In this document: piece after piece, positions 26,317 through 35,076 of the stretch
Layout of the letters: each line of letters starts with the position of its first letter
Position numbering within the stretch: position 1 is the stretch's first letter
NCBI GenBank assembly: GCA_016703895.1
Contig: JADJBE010000005.1
Coordinates: 186,001-250,000, forward strand
Source: Pseudomonadota bacterium
GTDB taxonomy: Bacteria > Pseudomonadota > Gammaproteobacteria > Steroidobacterales > Steroidobacteraceae
DNA length: 64,000 nt
Reading direction: 5' to 3'
Notes under the pieces: model-generated
Seen by the model: the letters and a program-made list of their open reading frames with translations, nothing else
Told to the model about the DNA's origin: nothing
Database searches by the model: none
Program-made: the position numbers and the translations under genes

Positions 26317-27827
26317 TCAGGCTTTACGCACGCGCAGATTGACATCGCCACTCGACAACGGCACGGCGCCTTTGTCGGTGCAAACCATCATGTCCTCGAC
26401 GTGCGACGAGCCGTAGCCGATCTCGAGATACGGCACGTCGATCGTGAACACCGTCCCTGCGGAGAATTTTAGCGGCTCCGGACGGCGCGTCGGGTTGGCT
26501 AACGAGTTGGGCTGATCCGTGTGATCGATGCCCACGTTGTGTGCAGCGGCGAAGCCGTTGTAGCCCTCTTGCTGCATGACGTCCATCACGATTCGGGAGA
26601 CCTCCTCAAATGGCATCCCCGGACGAATGGCTGCGTAGGCGGTCGATAGCGCCTTGGCATTCGCCTCATTGCGTCCAGCGGTTTCGTCGCTGGGATTGCC
26701 GACAACGATCGACCGACCAATATCACCAACGTAGCCTTTGTAGTCGCCGACACTGTCGATCTTGATCACTTTGTCGCGTTCGATCCGGCCGGAATTCAAC
26801 CCGTCCTGGTTGATGATCAGCCAGCGCGTATCGCCACCCATTGCACCGATTGACCTGCGGTACTCGACTTCGACGTCCGCAATCGCCTGACCAACATGTA
26901 GCGACGCAATCGCCGCATCCAGTGCCGACTCACAGCGTTGCGATACGTCCTTCAGTAGCACGATCTCATTGGCGGACTTCACCATCCGCACTTCCTTGAA
27001 GGTGTCCGCGGCATCGACACCGGTGAGGCCATCGAGACCCACGTCCTGCATCCACGGGATCACGCGCGCGTCGTCAAATCCCACCCTGCCCTTGACGACA
27101 CCGGCGGCTACCAACGTGCGCTTCAGTGCATGCAAGGCCGACGCCGCGGGCTTATCGGCGAATTCCGCCGCGAGGGCCAACTGGAAAAGATCGCGATCTT
27201 AAAATCTGGCACCTTTGCGTACCAGATTGCGGTTGTACCGCATCGCCGGCGGGTCGCCCTTCATCGAGTCCGACGCTGCATCGCCGCGCAAGCCTTGCTG
27301 CGATGGCAAGGCACCGCCGGCCAACCGCTCCACCGGCGCTGGCGCCGTGAATATCTCCACCGATTCCATCCACGTCGGTCGATAGTCCAAGTGGTACAGC
27401 AACGCCCCCCTCAGATGATCAGCCCGGGTGGCGCGTCCTCCCGCCGCGGCAACACCGCAAAGAGCATGTGCTCGATGCCCGTGTGGTAGAACGCGTTGTC
27501 GTGGCTCGATAGGTAGTAGACATTCTTGGGCGTACAGGCAACGAGTGCATTCAAGCCATGCTTGTCCATGATCTCGTTGGCGCGCTCACGCTTGACCAGC
27601 GGCTGCGCAGCAAACATGTGCTGCAACAGCGAGGGATTGCGATATTTCGCCAGCTCCGCCGGCGAGAGGTTCAGCGACATCGATGGGTCTTAGCCTGGCG
27701 TCGCTGCGAGCACGCCTCCGCTCCAACTCGTCAGCAAGGGCGCGGCGGCAAGCGCCGCACCAGCGCCCCGTAGCACGTCGCGCCGCGACGCGCCGTGCTT
27801 GCGTGAAGGGTCATTGCTGTCGGCCAT
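26317..27827 (-). pseudogene. Tat-exported M24-family peptidase (Xaa-Pro aminopeptidase/creatinase-like), inactivated
   Basis: One gene in pieces. An ATG at 27825-27827 starts a Tat signal (SRRDVLRGAGAALAAAPLL); the same frame meets TAA at 27690-27692 and continues DPSMSLNLSPAELAKYRNPS. At about 27410 (next to a CCCCCC run on the plus strand) the frame changes to ALLYHLDYRPTWMESVEIF; a second in-frame TAA lies at 27199-27201 (GARF-stop-DRDLFQLALAAEF). The rest is the M24 pita-bread domain: KIDSVGDYKGYVGDIGRS (two Asp ligands), AAHNVGIDHTD (His), FTIDVPYLEIGYGSSHVED (late acidic ligands). Two stops plus a shift argue for true decay. It sits downstream of module A and may once have processed a periplasmic peptide or amide. 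Confidence 0.8.
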
Positions 27828-27922
27828 GATTCCGCTCCGGATTGCCGGCTTGGGGAGTTCTGGATCGTAGCATCTCGCGCGCTAGATCGAAGCGCGCTGG
27901 AATTCATCAGGTAAGGCTCGGG

Positions 27923-29452
27923 TCAGCCACGCTTGCCGAATGGCAAGTTTGCGCCCAACCAGCGCCCGAATGTCAGCGCAGGCGTAACCATCATCCCAGC
28001 GCAGAATGCTTGGCCAGACAATGTGCCGTTACCCAGCAGCTCGCCTGCGGCATACAGCCCTTTGATAGCGTCCCCATTCGGTCTCGTGACACGCAACTGA
28101 CCGTCAACCGCAAGACCCGCGACGCTGATCAGTGTTCCGCCCTGATGGCGGATGGCGTAGAACGGCGCCTGCACGATCGGACGTGGCAGATGGCGACGGC
28201 CCAACACATCGCTCCCCGACGCCTGTCCCGCGTTGTAGTTCTGGACGGTTGCCACGAGACCTGCTGGATCGATTCCGGCGACGATTGCAAGTTCTTCCAG
28301 CGTGTTGGCAGACGTGAACGCAGGTGCCACCGTGAACGCGTCGGCTAGCTCATCTGTCGTCCAGTCACGCAGCTCGCCCGGCGGTGCGCCATGCACCATC
28401 GCTGGCGCATCGCGCAGAATGACCTCATCAAAAACAAGCCAGTAGCGGTGATCCGGCTGCTTCACTAGCGCCCGTTCTCGTCCATCGACTCCGGGCTGGT
28501 CCTCGGCAATGAAACGCTTGCCAGCTCGATTGACGATAATCTCCCACGGCGGTCGGCGCTCAGGGTGATGGTTGGAACGCGCGAGCTCGGCGCTCGGCAA
28601 CTCCAGATCGATCGGAATGCTGCCGAAATCACACAGATAGTTCTCGCTGCCACGCACCCAACCCCCCGCCGCCCGCCCGATCTCCACGCCGGCGCCCGTA
28701 TTCAACGGCCAACCGGCGGCGCGGTATTTTGGAATGCCGTTCAACGACTGAAACAGCGGCGCATTGGCCATGTATCCACCGCTCGCGAGCACGGTATGCG
28801 GCGCGCGAAAATCGCGCCGGACGCCGGCCAAGTCTGTTGCGACCACACCAACCACTGCCCCGCGCCGATCGAGTATCGGCTCTGCTACGTCGGTTCCCTT
28901 CATAATGCTGAGCGACTCGGGTGCGGTTGTTAGCTCATGCTCGAGTACCCTCAAAATGCCACGACCGCGATCCGGTGACCCCCAGACGCGCGCACGGCTG
29001 TAAGGTTCGTGCCCCGTTCCTCGCACCGGGAAATCCGCGCCGAACTCGAGTCCCGCCGACTCCAGCCAATCGAGTGTGCCTGCGGCGTTCTCGACGGCGA
29101 GTCGCACGACATCCGCATTGGCCGTGCCGCGGCTGATGCGGAGGATGTCGGCAAGGTGCTCGGCCGCTGAATCGTCGATCCCTTTCGCCCGCTGCAAGCG
29201 TGTGCCAGCCGCACTCATTTGGCCGCCCGAGAACCATAACGTGCCGCCTAACTGGTCGCCCTTTTCAAGCAACAGCACTCGCGCGCCGCGCCGCGCCGCG
29301 AACAAGGCCGCCGGCAATCCCGCCGTACCCGCTCCGACGACAATCAGATCCCATTGCGACCGGGAAAGAGTTTTGGCGTGTGCGCGACTCCCCGCCGCGG
29401 CAACCGCCAGCGCACCCAACACCCAGCGGCGACTGATGCTGGTGCTGCTCAT
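27923..29452 (-). CDS. Tat-exported FAD flavoprotein of the fumarate reductase/3-ketosteroid dehydrogenase type (module A)
   Basis: About 509 residues from the ATG at 29450-29452, which overlaps the stop of the TPR gene (ATGA). N-terminal Tat signal (SISRRWVLGALAVAAAGSRA) and FAD_binding_2 domain: DLIVVGAGTAGLPAALFAAR, VLLLEKGDQLGGTLWFSGGQ, DFRAPHTVLASGGYMANAPL, and the C-terminal FAD contact GLYAAGELLGNGTLSG ending TPALTFGRWLG. No haem motifs are seen, so electron exchange must involve another partner. The family includes periplasmic fumarate, urocanate and related reductases and steroid dehydrogenases; the substrate is unknown. A paralogue lies at 32635-34131. Confidence 0.85.
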   Translation of the reverse strand: MSSTSISRRWVLGALAVAAAGSRAHAKTLSRSQWDLIVVGAGTAGLPAALFAARRGARVLLLEKGDQLGGTLWFSGGQMSAAGTRLQRAKGIDDSAAEHLADILRISRGTANADVVRLAVENAAGTLDWLESAGLEFGADFPVRGTGHEPYSRARVWGSPDRGRGILRVLEHELTTAPESLSIMKGTDVAEPILDRRGAVVGVVATDLAGVRRDFRAPHTVLASGGYMANAPLFQSLNGIPKYRAAGWPLNTGAGVEIGRAAGGWVRGSENYLCDFGSIPIDLELPSAELARSNHHPERRPPWEIIVNRAGKRFIAEDQPGVDGRERALVKQPDHRYWLVFDEVILRDAPAMVHGAPPGELRDWTTDELADAFTVAPAFTSANTLEELAIVAGIDPAGLVATVQNYNAGQASGSDVLGRRHLPRPIVQAPFYAIRHQGGTLISVAGLAVDGQLRVTRPNGDAIKGLYAAGELLGNGTLSGQAFCAGMMVTPALTFGRWLGANLPFGKRG

Positions 29453-30090
29453 TTCTTCTGCTTCCCCATTCGGGCTTTGATCTTGTCCTGCAACTGCTCG
29501 ATGGCGGTCTCCTGATAAAAGTCGCTCGTCTGCTGATCGGCCGCGGCGAGAAACCGCTGCATTTCCTCCAGGTCCTGCTTGACCGCACAACCCTTGAATT
29601 CCCCTTTGAGCGACCAGAACGGGAAGCCGATCTGTCCTGCGATCCGTCCATAGAGCGCTGAACGTCGCACCAGTTCGCCAGCAAGGCAAGGATCTTTGGT
29701 CGCCTTGTTCATGCCAGTGAGATGCAGCAAGCCATATACGAAGAGCGCCTGGGGATAGTCGGTTGCCAATGCGACATCCCGATACGGTACCGCCTTCTCG
29801 CCTTGTCCGCTGTAGCCGTAGACACGACCTAGTTGGTAATTCAAGCGCGGATTCGACGGGTCTCTCGCGACCGCAACTTGACAGGCAGCGATTGCGGCAG
29901 GTAAGTCCATCTGCGATTTGCTAAGTCCCGGCGAGACTCTCAGTGGATCATCCGCATGGGCCGCCAATACGTCACAACCTGTCACAGCTTGCGAGTACTT
30001 GCTGACATCGAACTTCAGCGTCTCATCTGCCTGGGTACTCGAGGCAAACAACAGACCAATCGCTAGTGTCGACAAAAATTGGCTTTTCAT
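29449..30090 (-). CDS. Secreted TPR/Sel1-like repeat protein (module A)
   Basis: 213 residues with AGGGAATAC before the ATG. Signal peptide (STLAIGLLFASSTQADE), then short helical repeats with Sel1/TPR spacing: AAIAACQVAVARDPSNPRL, NYQLGRVYGYSGQGEKAVP, YPQALFVYGLLHLTGMNKAT, ending in a charged helix (AIEQLQDKIKARMGKQKK). It shares layout and motifs (CDxLAxHxDDP; AAxxACxxAVAxD; YPQAxFVxG) with the protein at 37637-38239, which likewise partners a TonB receptor. Probably a periplasmic binding or scaffold protein. Gap to the receptor gene is 18 bp and the flavoprotein overlaps it, so one operon. Confidence 0.75.
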   Translation of the reverse strand: MKSQFLSTLAIGLLFASSTQADETLKFDVSKYSQAVTGCDVLAAHADDPLRVSPGLSKSQMDLPAAIAACQVAVARDPSNPRLNYQLGRVYGYSGQGEKAVPYRDVALATDYPQALFVYGLLHLTGMNKATKDPCLAGELVRRSALYGRIAGQIGFPFWSLKGEFKGCAVKQDLEEMQRFLAAADQQTSDFYQETAIEQLQDKIKARMGKQKK

Positions 30091-30108
30091 TGTATTCCCT
30101 GTGGGTAG

Positions 30109-32430
30109 CTAGAAATCTACGCTGACTCTGAGCCCGAACTTGCGCGGGTCCGCCGGCACGACGTTAGTCACGAAGTTGTTCAGGTTGAAGTTGCCCAGCG
30201 TGAAGTCCGTGAACCTTGCGGCGGACTGATAGTTGTCATCATCAAAAAGGTTGGTGGCGAACGCTTCGATCCGAACGCGATCCAGGATGACCCCACCACG
30301 CAAGTTAGCCCGCAACGAGTCGGGATTACGCGCGAGATTGAACGCTTCGTCCCACGCAGTGCCGGTGTAGATCAGGTCGGCGCGCGCAAACCAATCTCTC
30401 GATTCACCGAAAGGCGCGACGTAGTCGGCGCTCAACGTCCCGGAGAACTCCGGGAAACGTGGCGTCTCATTCCCGGCGACGTCACTAACACCTGTGACGC
30501 GCTGGCAGAAGCCGCAGATGAACTCGTCGTACTCCGACTTCGCCCAGTTGAATGTGGTGCCAATCGTAAGCTCAGGCGTGGCGCGCCAGCGAGCCTCGAG
30601 TTCAAGACCGCTTAACGACGTCTGACCAGCGGCGATCGTAACCGGCACCGTTCGCACGCCCGCAGGATTGGTCAGATCAGTGATCACCGCGGTCGTGCGT
30701 GTCTGCTGGTTGAGCCAGTCCATGAAATAGATCGCGGCATTCAACTGCAGGCGTCGGTCGAACAGGCTCTGCTTCAGACCGACTTCGTAGTTCTTGAGTT
30801 CTTCCTCACCCACAAAGGTAGTCGCGCCCGTCTGTGCCTGTGCTTCAGCCGCTTGCGACGGCGAGAGTGCGATCAGGTTGCTGTTGAAATCGCCTGGTTT
30901 GTTACCCTTGGCGTACGTCACGTACAGATTGGTTTCGTCCGTCGGCTGCCATTGCAAAATGACGCGCGGCAGAAAATTGCTGTAACTCTTCTTCAGCGCC
31001 GTGTTGCCGACCGTGCCCTGATCCGTCTCGTCTCGCTGGTAGCGCGCTTCGAGACTCAGATTCCATTGATCGGTCAGATCGTATGAGACCGAACCGAAAA
31101 CGGCCTTGGTATCCACAAACGTCGTCGAAACCGTCTGGTTGATGAAAAAGCCCATCGGAAAGGCGGCATTGGGATAGAGGTAGCCAATCGACGCGCCATT
31201 GGGAGTGGAGAAATCTAGCGAGAAGTATGACAGGCCTACCATCCACTTCAGCCGATCCTGCCGTTGCGACAACCGCAGTTCGGCGCTGCGATCGAGCATC
31301 TCCTGGAAATGCGCCTCTAGCCAGATCTGTCGCGGCGTGAAATCGAGATCCATGATGCGCCGCTGTGCAATAGAGCCATAGGAACCCGCAAAGGACAGCG
31401 TCAGGTCCCGTGGCAGTAACCACTCGCCGCTCAAGCTGTACTGATGTGAATCGCGCCGCAGTCCGAGATGATCGAGCTGTGGCCCACGTGTCAGCGCCTC
31501 GCTGTTGCGGCTATTGTTGACATAGATGTCGAACGGAACCGGATCAAGAATCGTGTTCGTGTTGGGGCGGCTGACGATCGGCAGATCACCGCAGATGTAA
31601 GTCACACCGCCTGGGAAGAACGGTCCGCAATTGTGATAGTCGCTCGTCAACGCAAACGTGGTCGCCGGTCCGTCATCATCCTCTGCGACGTGTGCGCGGA
31701 AGCTGAGCGTAAACTGGTCCGTCGGCCGCCAGCGAACCGTACCGTCGACAGACTTGGTCTCTTCCGCACCCAGACGGCCGCCGTCTACCGCGCTGCGAAA
31801 ACGGCCATCCCGCGTATAGTAACGCGCTGTCAGCCGTGCCGCCAGACGCTCCGTGACGATCGGGCCCTCGATGCTGCCGGTGACATCGAACTCGCCATCC
31901 TCGGCCATGGTCAGCGCTGCGCGGCCCCCGAACTCGTCTCCAACCTGGCGAGTGATAAAGTTCACTGCGCCGCCGAATGTCGTGCGACCAAAGTAGGCGC
32001 TCTGGGGCCCTTTGATGACTTCGACGCGTTCGACTTCCTCGAGACTGATGCTGGACAGACCTCCCGACACATAAATGCCGTCCACGAAGGCCGAGGCCAG
32101 CGCGCGAGTCGGTGTGATGTCGTTAGTGTCCATACCACGGAAACGAATCACTGACTCGGAACGACCACCTCGCTGACTACCCTGCTCGCCATAGTTCAAG
32201 CCGGGGCTGAAAGCTGAGATGTCGGTCAACGATCTCAGACCAGCGCGCTCGATGTCGGCTTTGCTGAATGCCGTGACAGTCAGTGGGACGTCTTGCAGGG
32301 TCTCAACCTGCTTGCGGGCCGTGACCGTGATTTCTTCCAGCCCACCCGTATCCTGTTGCGCAAATAGCAGCGGAGCGTGAATCATCGCGAGCCCGACCAG
32401 CGTCAGGCGGCATGTCATACGTTGCAGCAA
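30109..32430 (-). CDS. TonB-dependent outer-membrane receptor A
   Basis: About 773 residues. Start taken as TTG (32428-32430) because AGGAG lies seven bases upstream; the ATG at 32416-32418 is an alternative. Signal peptide (LTLVGLAMIHAPLLFAQQ), TonB-box-like LEEITVTARK, plug domain (VPLTVTAFSKADIERAG, VERVEVIKGPQSAYFGR, TFGGAVNFITR) and a beta barrel ending in FGLRVSVDF with the terminal Phe used by BAM. Imports an unknown substrate across the outer membrane using TonB. First gene of an operon with the TPR protein and flavoprotein. Shares promoter DNA, including a palindrome at 32521-32539, with the divergent flavoprotein gene. Confidence 0.93.
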   Translation of the reverse strand: MLQRMTCRLTLVGLAMIHAPLLFAQQDTGGLEEITVTARKQVETLQDVPLTVTAFSKADIERAGLRSLTDISAFSPGLNYGEQGSQRGGRSESVIRFRGMDTNDITPTRALASAFVDGIYVSGGLSSISLEEVERVEVIKGPQSAYFGRTTFGGAVNFITRQVGDEFGGRAALTMAEDGEFDVTGSIEGPIVTERLAARLTARYYTRDGRFRSAVDGGRLGAEETKSVDGTVRWRPTDQFTLSFRAHVAEDDDGPATTFALTSDYHNCGPFFPGGVTYICGDLPIVSRPNTNTILDPVPFDIYVNNSRNSEALTRGPQLDHLGLRRDSHQYSLSGEWLLPRDLTLSFAGSYGSIAQRRIMDLDFTPRQIWLEAHFQEMLDRSAELRLSQRQDRLKWMVGLSYFSLDFSTPNGASIGYLYPNAAFPMGFFINQTVSTTFVDTKAVFGSVSYDLTDQWNLSLEARYQRDETDQGTVGNTALKKSYSNFLPRVILQWQPTDETNLYVTYAKGNKPGDFNSNLIALSPSQAAEAQAQTGATTFVGEEELKNYEVGLKQSLFDRRLQLNAAIYFMDWLNQQTRTTAVITDLTNPAGVRTVPVTIAAGQTSLSGLELEARWRATPELTIGTTFNWAKSEYDEFICGFCQRVTGVSDVAGNETPRFPEFSGTLSADYVAPFGESRDWFARADLIYTGTAWDEAFNLARNPDSLRANLRGGVILDRVRIEAFATNLFDDDNYQSAARFTDFTLGNFNLNNFVTNVVPADPRKFGLRVSVDF

Positions 32431-32520
32431 TTTTTTCTCCTGATTATCATTTGGCTGCGGAACCAACCCTTTGTCGCACACAGTCCGAGTCCTTTTTAGT
32501 GCTTCGGTGTCATCCGCACT

Positions 32521-32539
32521 ACTACCAGATTCGGTAGGT
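32521..32539. promoter_or_regulatory. lux-box-like palindrome 1
   Basis: ACTACCAGATTCGGTAGGT, with half-sites CTACC and GGTAG separated by six bases. It is midway between receptor A (start ~91 bp to the left) and flavoprotein B (start ~96 bp to the right). It matches 38310-38328 except for one base, and both are preceded by CACT and followed by a pyrimidine-rich TTC. Geometry resembles LuxR-family operators. Binding is inferred, not shown. Confidence 0.6.
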
Positions 32540-32634
32540 ATTCAAGCCCCCGTTCCGATCGCATACTGGGGTCGTGCGCCGGCTGGATAGTCCGGGACCC
32601 GCACGCGGTCTGTTGACCAAAATAGAGGGATTTA

Positions 32635-34131
32635 ATGAAGCGTCGTACTTTTCTCGGCTCAGCGCTCGCCAGCGCCGCAGCCACTGCGATCGGTCGCCAG
32701 GCACGTGCGGCCGAGGCCGCTGCCAAACGATGGGATTATCTGATCATCGGCGCAGGCAGCGCTGGATTGCCAGCGGCGATCTTCGCGGCGCGGCGCGGCG
32801 CGAGCGTTTTGCTCGTGGATGCCGCGCAGGACATCGGCGGTACCCTGCACCTGTCGGCGGGGCAGTTGTGCGGCGCTGGTACTCGCGCCCAGGCTGCCAA
32901 GGGCATTGTCGATTCACCCGACCTACATTTTGCGGATATCATGCGATTGTCAAACGGGAAGGCAGACCCGATGATCGCGCGGCTCGTCGCTGACAACGCT
33001 GCCGAGACAGTCAACTGGCTATTGGACGCCGGCCTCACACCGGTTGCTGGGCACCCCATCACCGGGCATAGCGGGCGTCCCGGATACGCGGTTGCGCGCT
33101 TTCTGTGGGATAAGGGCGAGGCCCGCGCCATTCTCGCTATTCTGCGCCGTGAATTGGCGGTACTGCTGGCCGAAGGCCGAGTGACCTTACAACTCGATAC
33201 GCGCATCAGTGCGCTGGTAGCGGATGCTGATGGCGCGGTCACGGGTGCTCTTGCGCGGGTGGGTAGCGACGAGCTGTCGTTCAGCGCTCAGCGCACAGTC
33301 CTGACAACCGGCGGTTACGCGATGAACCCGACGTTGTTCGAGAGGTTGATCGATCGGCCGGCCTATGCCGCCACGTCCTATCCGTTCTCGCAGGGAGATG
33401 GGCTGCAGATGGTCACGGCGGCAGGTGGCGCATTGCGCGGTCGTGACCTGCACCGCTCCGGCACGGGTTCGATCCTGACGGGCGATCACTTTCCGGCCAA
33501 GGTCTATGCCCGTTTCAATACGCGGCCGGACCTGCGGCAACCCTGGGAGATCTGGGTGAATGACGCGGGCGAGCGCTTCGTGCGCGAGGATGCGCCGGAG
33601 AACTACGATCGCGAACTGGCATTGTATCGGCAGCCACAGCTGCGTTACCGTATCGTCTTCGATCAAAGCATTCTCAACGCTGCGCCGTCAGGCATCCCGG
33701 ACTGGACGCGCGAAAAACTACTCAGTCACTTTGGCACGCACCGCATGTTTGCCGCTGCCGATTCGCTGAGTTCACTCGCTAACAAGATTGGTGTCGATTC
33801 AGTGGCGCTCGCCAGGACTGTACGTGACTACAATGCGGCGGTTAGTAGCGGCCACGATCCGCTCGGGCGACAGTACTTGCCCCGTCCCATTGCGCAGCCA
33901 CCCTACTATGCCATTACCCATCTTGGGCATTCGGCCACGTCCTCGGCCGGAGTGATCGTGGATCGCAAGATGCGCGTGCTCCGCAGCGACGGCACGCCGA
34001 TAACAAACCTGTACGCAGCAGGCGAAGTACTCGGCAGTGGCGCGACGGTCGGCGATGCTTTTGTGCCCGGCATGATGCTCACGCCGGCACTCACTTTCGG
34101 TCGGCTACTCGGGCAGGATCGCCTGGGTTAA
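32635..34131 (+). CDS. Tat-exported FAD flavoprotein of the fumarate reductase/3-ketosteroid dehydrogenase type (module B side)
   Basis: 498 residues, GAGGG six bases before the ATG. Tat signal (MKRRTFLGSALASAAATAIG). FAD_binding_2: DYLIIGAGSAGLPAAIFAAR, GASVLLVDAAQDIGGTLHLS, QRTVLTTGGYAMNPTLFERL, WEIWVNDAGERFVREDAPE, and NLYAAGEVLGSGATVGDAF ending TPALTFGRLLG. Clearly homologous along its whole length to 27923-29452, and both differ from classical members by Met-Met/Thr-Pro-Ala in the last block (GMMLTPALTFGR). No haem domain. Transcribed divergently from receptor A across a lux-box-like palindrome, so probably co-regulated. Periplasmic oxidoreductase, substrate unknown. Confidence 0.87.
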   Translation: MKRRTFLGSALASAAATAIGRQARAAEAAAKRWDYLIIGAGSAGLPAAIFAARRGASVLLVDAAQDIGGTLHLSAGQLCGAGTRAQAAKGIVDSPDLHFADIMRLSNGKADPMIARLVADNAAETVNWLLDAGLTPVAGHPITGHSGRPGYAVARFLWDKGEARAILAILRRELAVLLAEGRVTLQLDTRISALVADADGAVTGALARVGSDELSFSAQRTVLTTGGYAMNPTLFERLIDRPAYAATSYPFSQGDGLQMVTAAGGALRGRDLHRSGTGSILTGDHFPAKVYARFNTRPDLRQPWEIWVNDAGERFVREDAPENYDRELALYRQPQLRYRIVFDQSILNAAPSGIPDWTREKLLSHFGTHRMFAAADSLSSLANKIGVDSVALARTVRDYNAAVSSGHDPLGRQYLPRPIAQPPYYAITHLGHSATSSAGVIVDRKMRVLRSDGTPITNLYAAGEVLGSGATVGDAFVPGMMLTPALTFGRLLGQDRLG

Positions 34132-34146
34132 CGGTTTCTGCTCCGC

Positions 34147-35053
34147 TCATCGATCCAGCCACTTACGCATTTCTCGTGCGTAGAGCGGTGAACCTGTCTC
34201 AAACACTCGCGACTCAACACGCAGCTCGGGCAGCTCGACGTACGTCGCGCTGGGCAGGAGCTGCTGATGGGCACGCCGCGTGTCCTCCAGCAGCATCTCG
34301 TGCGGCTCGACTATCAGCACGGGCTGCGTGATCTTGGGCAGTCGCTCTTCGACTGGCCAGTTCCACACGGCGTGGTAGGCAAACCACCAGTAGCCAAGCG
34401 CCTTGGTATCTTCGTGGAAAAGGCGCTGGGCGCGTTGCAGCGTCACCCCAGGCTCGCGGGTTGTAACGATTCGATACCAGCGGTTCAACAGGCGCGTCGC
34501 ATCCTCCGGGAACGAATACTCTTTTGGGAGCGCATCAAGAATCTGCTGCCTCTCTGCCGGACTCTTGAAAGCTATGCCGCTTAGAACCACCCGCCGTACG
34601 AGGTCGGGTCGCGATACAGCCAATTCGGATGCGATGTAGGCACCGGTGTGAAAGCCGAAAACGTCCACTTTGTTCTTATGGGATCCCCGTAACCCAATGC
34701 CTCAATCGCGTCAGCCATCGAACCGGCGACTTGCTCCATGGTTGGTGGCACCGGGGTCGATCCGAGCCGCCGTAACCCGGCGTGTCGATTGCGATGGCAA
34801 CACGATCGCGACCCAAGTCGGACAGCAGGAACTCGTACTCGACACCAGACTTCGGATTCTGGTGGAAAAACACGATCGGCGCGTGCTTCGGCGTCGCCCC
34901 CGCGGGCGTGACAATATAGTAGTGCATCTGCCCGAAGCGCCCGTCGACATACCCTCGTCGGACCGTCGCGTCCGACTGGTCGGCGGCGAATGTCGGAGCG
35001 ATCAGCAGGATGAGCGAGAGCGGCAGTAAACAGTTCGCAATTCTGGCCGTCAT
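34147..35053 (-). CDS. Secreted alpha/beta hydrolase with GFHTG nucleophile elbow, two frameshifts
   Basis: Starts at the ATG at 35051-35053 after GGAGACGAG. Signal peptide (LLPLSLILLIAPTFAADQ), then HYYIVTPAGATPKHAPIVFF, HQNPKSGVEYEFLLSDLGRD and TPGYGGSDRP. One base is missing at a GGGG run (plus strand 34753-34756), giving PPTMEQVAGSMADAIEALGY; a second is missing at TTT (34669-34671), giving VDVFGFHTGAYIASELAVS. The fold is classical, but the elbow that should read G-x-S-x-G is GFHTG, with His in the nucleophile position. The rest includes VLIVEPHEMLLED. 23 bp after receptor B, so same operon. May be non-hydrolytic or use another chemistry. Confidence 0.75.
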
Positions 35054-35076
35054 TTCTCGTCTCCGGCAGGAGTCAT

